Position numbers and translations under genes: made by a program. From Kofleriaceae bacterium (GTDB taxonomy: Bacteria > Myxococcota_A > Polyangia > Haliangiales > Haliangiaceae), in NCBI GenBank assembly GCA_024642805.1, contig JAHEAK010000322.1, positions 1-6,254 on the forward strand: a DNA stretch of 6,254 bases, in the 5' to 3' direction. Below the pieces are notes generated by a model, which was not told the origin of the DNA, ran no database searches, and saw nothing but the letters and a program-made list of their open reading frames with translations. Each line of letters opens with the position of its first letter. The stretch's first letter is position 1. Shown here piece by piece: positions 1 through 5,168 of the stretch.

Positions 1-387
1 CGGGCACAGGTGATGGCTGCAGGCGCTGCGCACCGTGATCGGGCCGACGATCATCAGCTCGTTGAGGTTTTCCGCGTTGGGAAATTCCGTCACGGCAGGC
101 ACCGGTACGTATCGCCCGCGAAAGACTTCCGTGAGGTACATCTTGGCCACGCGTCGTGCCGTGTCGTGGGTGTTGTGATCGCTGGCCGTGTCGATGACCA
201 GACTCTCGAGGACGCCCTGCAGCTTGCCGGTCACCTCTTCGAGCAGGGCATCGTGCTCACCGGGCTCCATGTAGGAGGAGATGTTGTCGTTGGCGTGAAA
301 GCGCTTCTTGGCGCGCACGAGTCGACCGCGAATGCGCGCGGAAACAGGCTCGTCGGCTGCCGAGGGCGTGTTGGTTGGATCCTTCAT
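1..387 (-). CDS. folE: GTP cyclohydrolase I, N-terminal part (3' end outside window)
   Basis: GTP cyclohydrolase I converts GTP to 7,8-dihydroneopterin triphosphate plus formate, the first step of folate (and often queuosine/pterin) synthesis, in the cytoplasm. The visible 129 residues begin MKDPTNTPSA. They contain an N-terminal FHANDNIS segment (30-37), a T-x-x-R-V-A-K-M-Y segment (76-84), the stretch MIVGPITVRS (112-121) and then CSHHLCP (123-129). By family knowledge C123 and H126 match the first two zinc ligands and H125 the neighbouring catalytic His of the E. coli CEHH motif (Cys110/His112/His113); here Glu is replaced by Ser. The third zinc ligand, a Cys in the C-terminal half, lies outside the window, so integrity cannot be judged. 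The ATG at 385-387 has a GGAG four bases upstream. The TetR gene lies upstream on the same strand, 124 bp away. Confidence 0.93.
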   Translation of the reverse strand, partial: MKDPTNTPSAADEPVSARIRGRLVRAKKRFHANDNISSYMEPGEHDALLEEVTGKLQGVLESLVIDTASDHNTHDTARRVAKMYLTEVFRGRYVPVPAVTEFPNAENLNELMIVGPITVRSACSHHLCP

Positions 388-511
388 AGGGCTCCGGGGC
401 ACTTCAGTTGCACAAGAGGAAACAGCACTGCAGCTGCCAGCCTACTAGAAGGCCGCGACCAGGTCCCGGTTCTCGCTCAAAAAGCCGCCGAAGGAATGAA
501 GCCCGTCGCAC
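388..511. other. Intergenic region between the TetR gene and folE (both minus strand)
   Basis: These 124 bp separate the stop of the TetR gene from the folE start. Next to folE is the GGAG ribosome binding site (393-396). Small palindromes are present, GACCAGGTC around 457-465 and GCAGCTGC around 429-436, but neither has a recognisable -35/-10 pair or T-tract in a convincing position. A run of five T on the minus strand (478-482) follows GC-rich sequence, yet no stem pairs ahead of it. folE is probably transcribed either from its own unrecognised promoter here or by read-through from the TetR gene; the sequence does not decide. Confidence 0.4.
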
Positions 512-1129
512 TCACTCGCCGAGCAGGTAGCGCATGACCAGGGCGCTCAGCTCGGTCTCTAGCTGCGCCATATCGAATCGATCCTGCGCCAAGGTCAGGG
601 TGCGCAAAATTATCGAGTCGACAGCGCTGACCAGGAAAAAGGCGGCCAACTCCAAATCTTTGGGCAGGATCTCATGGCGACGCCTTCGCAGTGCTTCCAG
701 GACGGCTTGCTCTGCTTGCTCTTGCAGCTGGCGCAGGACTGGCTCGCCAAGATGCCCGACCTCGGTGAACAGAGCCCGGTGCAGGGCGCTGTTGATCTTG
801 GTGGACTCCATGAGCGCGCGAATGAAGAGCTTGTTGGCGTCGCGCAGTGGCAACTTCTCGAGCTCTTTGGCCAGCATCGCGATTCGGTGAATCTGCTCAC
901 CGAAGTGCTTCTCCGCCAGGGCCAGCACCAGTGCCTGCTTATTGGGAAAGTACTGATACAGGGAACCCACACTGACCCCTGCCAGCTCGGCGACGCGGTT
1001 GGTGTTCAGAGGCTCGTAGCCCTGCTCCACCAAAATGCGAGCCGTCGCCTCCAGGATGGCGGCCACGGTCTGCTGGGATCGCCGTTGCTGGGGTGCTTTG
1101 CGGGGTAACTTGCTTGCTTTGCCTGGCAT
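512..1129 (-). CDS. TetR/AcrR-family transcriptional regulator
   Basis: This is a 205-residue protein, a usual length for TetR regulators, which bind palindromic operators as dimers and release them on binding a small ligand. A basic N-terminal tail (1-20, rich in Lys/Arg) precedes a classic TetR N-terminal DNA-binding domain at about 22-75. The helix-turn-helix reads NTNRVAELAGVS then GSLYQYFPNK (about 42-64), the family's most conserved stretch. The remaining residues (about 80-205) are helical and form the less conserved ligand-binding/dimerisation domain; the ligand cannot be read from it. I chose the ATG at 1127-1129 because GAGG lies 6 bases upstream and the protein then starts with the normal basic tail; an in-frame ATG 31 codons earlier would run through the operator-like DNA. 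It is divergent from the P450 gene, 104 bp away, suggesting that it represses that gene and itself. Known parallel: Bm3R1, a TetR repressor of P450 BM-3. Confidence 0.93.
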   Translation of the reverse strand: MPGKASKLPRKAPQQRRSQQTVAAILEATARILVEQGYEPLNTNRVAELAGVSVGSLYQYFPNKQALVLALAEKHFGEQIHRIAMLAKELEKLPLRDANKLFIRALMESTKINSALHRALFTEVGHLGEPVLRQLQEQAEQAVLEALRRRRHEILPKDLELAAFFLVSAVDSIILRTLTLAQDRFDMAQLETELSALVMRYLLGE

Positions 1130-1142
1130 CTGAACCTCATGA

Positions 1143-1164
1143 AACGCGAGTAGCCAACGCGAGT
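1143..1164. repeat. Direct repeat AACGCGAGT (2 copies, 13-bp period)
   Basis: AACGCGAGT occurs at 1143-1151 and again at 1156-1164, between the TetR start and the symmetric operator element. The second copy's GAGT is also the left half-site of the operator palindrome at 1161-1172, so the first copy may be an additional half-site or a chance duplication. Confidence 0.6.
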
Positions 1165-1200
1165 GTTTACTCATATTATCACAAATATGAGCAATTGCTC
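1161..1200. promoter_or_regulatory. Symmetric double operator, probable binding site of the adjacent TetR regulator
   Basis: Seen directly: three nested inverted repeats share one centre of symmetry near 1180.5. GAGTGTTTACTC (1161-1172, 4-bp outer arms) and the perfect 12-bp palindrome GAGCAATTGCTC (1189-1200) sit 28 bp apart centre to centre. Between and overlapping them, CTCATATT (1170-1177) and AATATGAG (1184-1191) form a perfect 8-bp inverted repeat around a 6-bp spacer. The two outer sites share the pattern GAGY-N4-RCTC. The stretch is strikingly AT-rich for this window and lies in the divergent region between the TetR and P450 genes. Inference: two TetR-dimer sites, or one extended site, that shut both promoters. 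Which of the three repeats is the real operator cannot be told from sequence alone. Confidence 0.65.
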
Positions 1201-1205
1201 GTAAA
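1175..1205 (-). promoter_or_regulatory. Candidate promoter of the TetR gene, overlapping a -10-like box for the P450 gene
   Basis: On the minus strand GATAAT (1180-1175) is a five-of-six match to the -10 consensus. TTTACG (1205-1200) could serve as -35, although the 19-bp spacer is long. On the plus strand TATTAT (1174-1179), also five of six, overlaps the same bases and could be the -10 of the P450 gene; no good -35 precedes it. Both boxes fall at the centre of the symmetric operator, so a bound repressor would block either one. Confidence 0.3.
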
Positions 1206-1233
1206 TGGTCAGACCGAAACACAAAGGATTCCT

Positions 1234-2610
1234 ATGAGTTACTACGATGGGATGTTAGCTTGGCGCGAGAACGCAGGGGCCCCGGTCCTGCCGACGCGCA
1301 ACCTGCTCGGCCACTCGCCCGAATTCAATCGCGACCCCATGGCCACCATGTTGCGCGCGCGTCACGAGTGCGGCGATCTGGTTCGCCTGCGCTTTGGTCC
1401 CTTCTGGTTTCATCTGCTCTCGGATCCCGCGGAGGCCTATGGAGTGCTGGTCGAGAAGCACAAGAACTACAGCAAGCGCACCCCCGGCTACGACATGCTG
1501 CGCATGGTCCTTGGCGACGGTCTAGTCACCAGTGAAGGCGAGCTTTGGCGTCGCCAACGTCGCATCGCCCAGCCAGCCTTTCGCAAGAAGGAAATCAGCG
1601 CACTCACTGATGTCATGAGCGAAGCCGCCGACGACCTCGCTCGCACCTGGCAACGCAGCGCTCGGCTCGGCAGCAGCATCGACGTCGCCAGCGAGATGGC
1701 GCGTGTCACCCTGCGCATCGCCGGCGAGACCCTCTTCGGCCTCGATCTGAGCGATGACTCCGTCGACGTGAGTCGAGCCCTCACCCGCATGCTCGGCGGT
1801 TTTAGCAAGCTCATCACCACGCCCTTTCCGATCATGGCCGCGCTGCCGACCCCGAGCAACGTGCAACTTAAGCGCGCCATCGTCGACCTCGACAAGATCG
1901 TCCATCAGATCATCGCCGAGCACCGACGACAGCCCTCCGCGAAACCGACCTTGCTCGGCATGCTCATCGATGCCCGCGATGAAGATGGCAAGGGCATGAG
2001 CGACAAGCAGCTTCGTGATGAAGTGCTGACCATTCTGCTCGCCGGTCACGAGACCACCGCCAACGCTCTCACCTGGACCTTCTATGTGCTGAGCAAACAT
2101 CCCGCGGAACGACGACGCCTCGAGGCCGAGATCGATGCGGTGCTAGCCGGCCGACCTGCCACGATGGCCGACATCGCCAACTTGCCCTTCACGGCACAGG
2201 TCATCAAGGAGTCGATGCGCCTCTATCCACCCGTGTGGACCGTCGCTCGACGTTGCGAGGAGGAGGACCAGCTGTGTGGCTACCGTATTCCGGCTGGCGG
2301 TCTGGTGCTGACCAGTCCCTACGTGCTGCATCGACATCCAGACATCTGGGACAACCCCGAGGGATTCGATCCCGATCGATTCGCTCCGGATCGACCCGCA
2401 CCGCCTCGCGGCGCGTACATGCCCTTCATCGTCGGTCCCCGCAAATGCATCGGCGAGCACTTCGCTATGAGTGAGGCTGTCATCGTCTTGGCCACCCTGC
2501 TCGGTCGCTTTCGACTCGACCTGGTTCCCGGTCACAAGGTCGAGCCCGATCCGAGCATCACCTTGCGCCCCAAAAACGGCATCATGGTGAAGGTCCTGGA
2601 ACGCAACTAG
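1234..2610 (+). CDS. Cytochrome P450 monooxygenase (soluble, no fused reductase)
   Basis: A complete 458-residue haem-thiolate monooxygenase, which would insert one oxygen atom of O2 into an organic substrate using electrons from separate redox partners. All P450 signatures are present: helix-C WRRQR (W105, R109), I-helix oxygen-activation motif AGHETT (270-275), K-helix ExxR (E326, R329), the FDPDRF segment (378-383), and the haem loop FIVGPRKCIG (398-407) with axial Cys405. There is no N-terminal membrane anchor, so it is cytoplasmic. The AGHETT and GPRKCIGE sequences resemble the CYP102/CYP110/CYP4-like group that often oxidises fatty acids or terpenoids, but the substrate is not readable from sequence. 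Start: the ATG at 1234 has AAAGGA five bases upstream; extending to an in-frame ATG at 1093 would overlap the TetR gene and read through the operator. No ferredoxin or reductase gene is in the window. It is probably controlled by the divergent TetR regulator. Confidence 0.96.
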   Translation: MSYYDGMLAWRENAGAPVLPTRNLLGHSPEFNRDPMATMLRARHECGDLVRLRFGPFWFHLLSDPAEAYGVLVEKHKNYSKRTPGYDMLRMVLGDGLVTSEGELWRRQRRIAQPAFRKKEISALTDVMSEAADDLARTWQRSARLGSSIDVASEMARVTLRIAGETLFGLDLSDDSVDVSRALTRMLGGFSKLITTPFPIMAALPTPSNVQLKRAIVDLDKIVHQIIAEHRRQPSAKPTLLGMLIDARDEDGKGMSDKQLRDEVLTILLAGHETTANALTWTFYVLSKHPAERRRLEAEIDAVLAGRPATMADIANLPFTAQVIKESMRLYPPVWTVARRCEEEDQLCGYRIPAGGLVLTSPYVLHRHPDIWDNPEGFDPDRFAPDRPAPPRGAYMPFIVGPRKCIGEHFAMSEAVIVLATLLGRFRLDLVPGHKVEPDPSITLRPKNGIMVKVLERN

Positions 2611-2612
2611 AT

Positions 2613-2629
2613 CGGCGGCCTCGCCGCTG
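2613..2629 (+). terminator. Small GC-rich hairpin after the P450 stop codon, possible terminator
   Basis: GCGGC (2615-2619) and GCCGC (2623-2627) pair around a CTC loop, and the stem extends to 2613/2629 through one G-U pair, giving seven pairs just 2 bases past the stop codon. No T-tract follows on either strand, so it is not a textbook intrinsic terminator. It could still stall transcription or protect the 3' end in this 41-bp convergent gap. Confidence 0.25.
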
Positions 2630-2635
2630 CGCGAC

Positions 2636-2659
2636 CTCTAGGGCCAACGCTCTAGGGCC
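2636..2659. repeat. Direct repeat CTCTAGGGCC (2 copies, 14-bp period)
   Basis: CTCTAGGGCC is at 2636-2645 and 2650-2659, separated by AACG. The second copy contains the TAG stop (minus strand) of the lipoprotein gene, so the repeat reaches two codons into that gene. The same 10-bp length and 14-bp period recur, with different bases, at the other convergent junction (5145-5168). Confidence 0.7.
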
Positions 2660-3524
2660 GATAGAAGTCGCGCAATCGCAGCTCGATGCCCTCTTGCCCG
2701 GCCAGCGCCTTGGCTAGGGTGTCGAGCTCACTGCCGCGATAGTGATAGGGCACGAGGATGGCGGGTCGGAAGGCCTTGACGCACTCGGCGGCCTCTTCCG
2801 GCGGCATGGTGTAGGGCAAGTTCATGCACACCAGCGCCAGATCCACATCCCGCAGGGCGCGCATCTCCGGGGTGCACTCGGTGTCTCCGGAGATGTAGAG
2901 CTTGGTGTCGCCGATGGCGAGCAGGTAGCCGTTGCCGCGGCCCTTGTCGTGATAGAGCTGGCCGGCTTCAGGCCCGCGCTTGAGGTTGTACATAGGAACC
3001 GCCGTGATGCCGATGCCAAGTGCCTCGCGCTGCTCGCCATTGCCCAGGGCGATCATGTCGGGCACGCGCTTGGCGGCCGCCGCCGGTCCGATGATGATCG
3101 TTCCGCTCTTGCGGGCCTCGTCGATAGCCGCGACATCCAGATGATCGGGATGAATGTCGGTGATGAGGATAAGGTCAGCCTTGGGAATCCTGTCGGCAGG
3201 CGCCTTGCTCCATGGATCGACGAGCACGATCTTGTCGGCCAGGGCCAGCGCCAGGGTGGCGTGCCAGATGGGCACGAGCTGTAGCTCGCCCATCGTCGTG
3301 GCGATGACATCCGTGGCTGTGCTCAGCGCTGCTCTCGGCGTAGCCTTCATCGAAGGATCCGTCGAGCCTGGATCGTGTGTTGGCGTTGGCTTGGACTCGC
3401 TGGCCGGCATCGCCTTGTCGCTTGGCGGCGCCGACCCGCATGCTGAAACCACAGAGAGTGACGCCCCCACAAGGAGTGCTGCCCCCACAAAGAGTGCTGA
3501 ACCCAGACTGGCGATCCTGTACAT
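2652..3524 (-). CDS. Lipoprotein with metallo-beta-lactamase-fold hydrolase domain (UlaG-like)
   Basis: A 290-residue protein. Residues 1-28 are a lipoprotein signal peptide with lipobox VSAC and acylated Cys29, so it should be membrane-anchored outside the cytoplasm. A Ser/Thr/Pro-rich linker (about 31-70) follows. The hydrolase domain (about 74-290) has W87-H88, the metal-binding loop TDIHPDHLD (122-130), HDKGRGNGY (192-200), YISGDTE (210-216, with Asp214 as bridging-ligand candidate) and PYHYRG (259-264, with His261 as the last ligand candidate). The usual HxHxDH begins with Asp instead of His (D123-I-H125-P-D127-H128). Such DxHxDH loops occur in UlaG-like hydrolases, so activity is likely, but the substrate is unknown. 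ATG 3524 is preceded by AAGG seven bases upstream. It is convergent with the P450 gene and divergent from the TPR-like gene, hence probably monocistronic. A link to P450 metabolism would be speculation. Confidence 0.9.
   Translation of the reverse strand: MYRIASLGSALFVGAALLVGASLSVVSACGSAPPSDKAMPASESKPTPTHDPGSTDPSMKATPRAALSTATDVIATTMGELQLVPIWHATLALALADKIVLVDPWSKAPADRIPKADLILITDIHPDHLDVAAIDEARKSGTIIIGPAAAAKRVPDMIALGNGEQREALGIGITAVPMYNLKRGPEAGQLYHDKGRGNGYLLAIGDTKLYISGDTECTPEMRALRDVDLALVCMNLPYTMPPEEAAECVKAFRPAILVPYHYRGSELDTLAKALAGQEGIELRLRDFYRP
3445..3498. repeat. 18-bp tandem repeat encoding the lipoprotein signal-peptide core
   Basis: Two adjacent 18-bp units (3463-3480 and 3481-3498) differ at one base (3473 G, 3491 A). 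A third, degenerate unit at 3445-3462 matches at about 12 of 18 positions. Read on the minus strand they encode ALFVGA, ALLVGA and SLSVVS, that is the hydrophobic core of the signal peptide of the metallo-beta-lactamase-fold lipoprotein up to its lipobox. The repeat is in frame (six codons per unit). Confidence 0.8.
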
Positions 3525-3652
3525 GCGGCCACCTTACTCGCTGCTGATGACCAGAGGAAAGCGCCGAGGGCGCGCGCAATGCGCAGACACGGAAGGGCCT
3601 GCCGTCGACCAGCGCTATCGGCAAGCCAGGAGGGTCGTGGTAGCGTGCCTGG
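3525..3652. other. Divergent intergenic region between the lipoprotein gene and the TPR-like gene
   Basis: A 128-bp region that should hold promoters in both directions. The minus-strand gene's AAGG ribosome site lies at its left end. A GCGC-AAT-GCGC inverted repeat lies near 3573-3583. AGGAGGG (3628-3634) is a perfect-looking Shine-Dalgarno but sits 18 bases before the chosen plus-strand start. No convincing minus-strand -35/-10 pair was found. Confidence 0.4.
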
Positions 3653-3653
3653 G
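3638..3653 (+). promoter_or_regulatory. Candidate extended -10 giving a leaderless TPR-gene transcript
   Basis: TGG followed by TAGCGT (3641-3646) resembles an extended -10 element (TGnTAnnnT). Transcription would start 6-7 bases later, at or next to the GTG start at 3653, so the message would be leaderless. This would explain why that gene lacks a correctly spaced Shine-Dalgarno. No clear -35 is seen at the right distance. Assignment is by pattern only. Confidence 0.3.
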
Positions 3654-5134
3654 TGTGGAGGAAAGCGCACAGCACCGCGAGCACCAACGGATGGCTGTGC
3701 CTGCTCCTGTGTGTGGCTGCAAGCGCTAGCTCGATTCACTGCTCACGTACACGAGAAAAAGCTCGGACTCACAGCGTGCTCTACGACGTCCTGGTGGCGA
3801 GCGAGGATGCCGTGAGCGCCTCCAATGCCTTGCGCGCAGCGCCGATAAAGAGCTGCCTGGATCTCGGTGAGGCCCTGAGCGCGCTGGCCAGCCGCGATGG
3901 CAAGCAGCCCTTTCGCTCGCAAGAAACCAGAGCGCTGATCGAGGAAAGCTTGCAGGCGGCTCGCGCCAGCTGTGCTGCCAAGCAAGCACTGCAACATCTA
4001 AGCGCGCTGCCAGCCAAAGGCTCATCACAGCAAGAAGTCCTGCATGTAGCTCGTTCCTTGGTGTGCGCAGACCCGCGGGAAGCCCTCGAGCAACTGCAAG
4101 AGGCACCAGCGAGCGCCCTTGTGCGCAGGCGCCGTGCCCAGCTGCTAAGCGAATTGGGCCAAAGCGATCGAGCTCTCAGCGAGCTCATCGACTCGCTGGC
4201 CGATGAAGACGACGAGCAAGAGCGCGCGCACGCCGCACGCCTGGCCCTAATCGCGGGACAAGCCGCTCTGGCTCTCTCGCTTGCCGAAGGCAGTCCGTCT
4301 CTGCTGGTTAGGCGCGAAAAGAGCGCCGCGCTTGCTGCCCTGGGACGTGACGAGCAAGTCATCGCCGAGCTCGTCGCCTGCCCTCTTGATCAGCGCGCCG
4401 AGCTCGCGCTCTATGTCGTGCAGCATGCCCTGCATTGGCAAGCGCTTGCTTCTGCACCGGGCGCACCGCCAGAGCTTTTGCTCGCCCTGGCCAGAGAAAA
4501 GACCGGCGAGCTCGATGATAAGGGCGCCGCTCTCCTCGAGAGCGCGTCGCAGCGCTCGCCTGAGGATGCCGACATCTTGCTCGAACTCGCGGCCGTGCAA
4601 GAAGCCATCGGCCGACGAAGCGACGCGATCCTCAGCCTCGATCGCGCCGCCCTCTTGGCTCCGCAAAATGAGCACGCGCAACTCGCTCCGATACGACTCT
4701 TGGTCGAGAGTAACGAGCCTAGGCTTGCTCTGCAGCGCTGCCTGGAGCGCGCTCGTCAGGGCCGGAAGAAGGGCTCAGCCGAGGAGCTGCGCATGGCATC
4801 GCTGGCCTGCAAGTACGCTCAGTCGATGGCCCTTGCCAGTGCGCTAGCCAACGAGGCGCTCCTCGCGCGTCCAGGCGACGGTCGCCTGCACTCTGAGCTA
4901 GCCATGCGCCTACAGGAAGAAGGACAGATCGAGCAAGCCGCGCAGTCCTTGGCCGAGCTCTTGGTGTGTGGAGCCCATGGCCATCCATGGCATCGGCACG
5001 AGATCAGCGCACGTCTGGCCGCCCTTGTCGACGCCAACACCATGCAGGCACTGGTTGCGGCCCTGCCCTGTCCACATGTCGACGACGAAGACCTGCAGCA
5101 GTATCTAGCTGCGCCTCATCAAGCCGAGCCCTAG
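3653..5134 (+). CDS. Exported alpha-helical protein with TPR-like repeats, function unknown
   Basis: A 493-residue protein. The first 25 residues form a signal peptide: basic start (WRK), hydrophobic core WLCLLLCVAA (14-23) and an ASA cleavage site before S26. Cys30 follows SIH, not a proper lipobox, so a soluble periplasmic or secreted protein is more likely than a lipoprotein. The rest is Ala/Leu/Glu-rich and helical, with paired helices spaced like tetratricopeptide repeats. The clearest are about 290-367 (ending in DAILSLDRAALLAP and RLALQRCLERA) and 395-436 (NEALLARPGDGRLHSELAMRL, then IEQAAQSLAEL); the repeats from 125 to 265 are more degenerate. Such proteins usually scaffold protein-protein contacts; no catalytic motif is visible. 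An in-frame stop at 3641 limits the start to GTG 3653, which has no good ribosome site. It is divergent from the lipoprotein gene and convergent with the PPC lipoprotein gene. Confidence 0.8.
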   Translation: MWRKAHSTASTNGWLCLLLCVAASASSIHCSRTREKARTHSVLYDVLVASEDAVSASNALRAAPIKSCLDLGEALSALASRDGKQPFRSQETRALIEESLQAARASCAAKQALQHLSALPAKGSSQQEVLHVARSLVCADPREALEQLQEAPASALVRRRRAQLLSELGQSDRALSELIDSLADEDDEQERAHAARLALIAGQAALALSLAEGSPSLLVRREKSAALAALGRDEQVIAELVACPLDQRAELALYVVQHALHWQALASAPGAPPELLLALAREKTGELDDKGAALLESASQRSPEDADILLELAAVQEAIGRRSDAILSLDRAALLAPQNEHAQLAPIRLLVESNEPRLALQRCLERARQGRKKGSAEELRMASLACKYAQSMALASALANEALLARPGDGRLHSELAMRLQEEGQIEQAAQSLAELLVCGAHGHPWHRHEISARLAALVDANTMQALVAALPCPHVDDEDLQQYLAAPHQAEP

Positions 5135-5144
5135 CGTCGCGACC

Positions 5145-5168
5145 CGACCAGCGCGCCACGACCAGCGC
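5145..5168. repeat. Direct repeat CGACCAGCGC (2 copies, 14-bp period)
   Basis: CGACCAGCGC occurs at 5145-5154 and 5159-5168, separated by GCCA, in the 33-bp gap between two convergent genes. The last base of the second copy is the final base of the minus-strand stop codon. Geometry matches the repeat at 2636-2659: 10-bp copies, 4-bp spacer, second copy touching a minus-strand stop. No terminator hairpin with a T-tract was seen here. Confidence 0.7.

Noticed and set aside
470..511. Possible intrinsic terminator of the TetR gene (minus-strand TTTTT after GC-rich DNA)
   Set aside because: I could not find complementary arms forming a stem directly before the T run.
10..537. Open plus-strand frame of 175 codons
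   Set aside because: It lies antisense to folE, whose protein has clear family motifs, and its own translation shows no recognisable domain or ribosome site.
1130..1222. Longer TetR protein starting at an ATG at 1222
   Set aside because: The extra 31 residues would be encoded by the AT-rich operator region; ATG 1129 has a good GAGG ribosome site and gives a standard TetR N-terminus.
1093..1233. Longer P450 starting at an ATG at 1093
   Set aside because: It would overlap the TetR coding region and the operator; ATG 1234 has AAAGGA at good spacing and begins a normal soluble P450.
1522..2100. Long open frame antisense to the P450
   Set aside because: Typical shadow of a GC-rich gene; the plus strand carries all P450 motifs and the antisense product has none.
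3154..3729. Plus-strand open frame across the lipoprotein gene and its upstream region
   Set aside because: It is antisense to the well-supported metallo-beta-lactamase-fold gene and then overlaps the TPR-like gene start. Only its last 30 codons (from GTG 3637) follow a Shine-Dalgarno-like AGGAGGG, and the 2-3 base spacing is too short for confidence.
3673..3742. Lipobox at Cys30 of the TPR-like protein
   Set aside because: The residues before it are SIH, and His at -1 is incompatible with a lipobox; an ASA cleavage site just upstream fits signal peptidase I.
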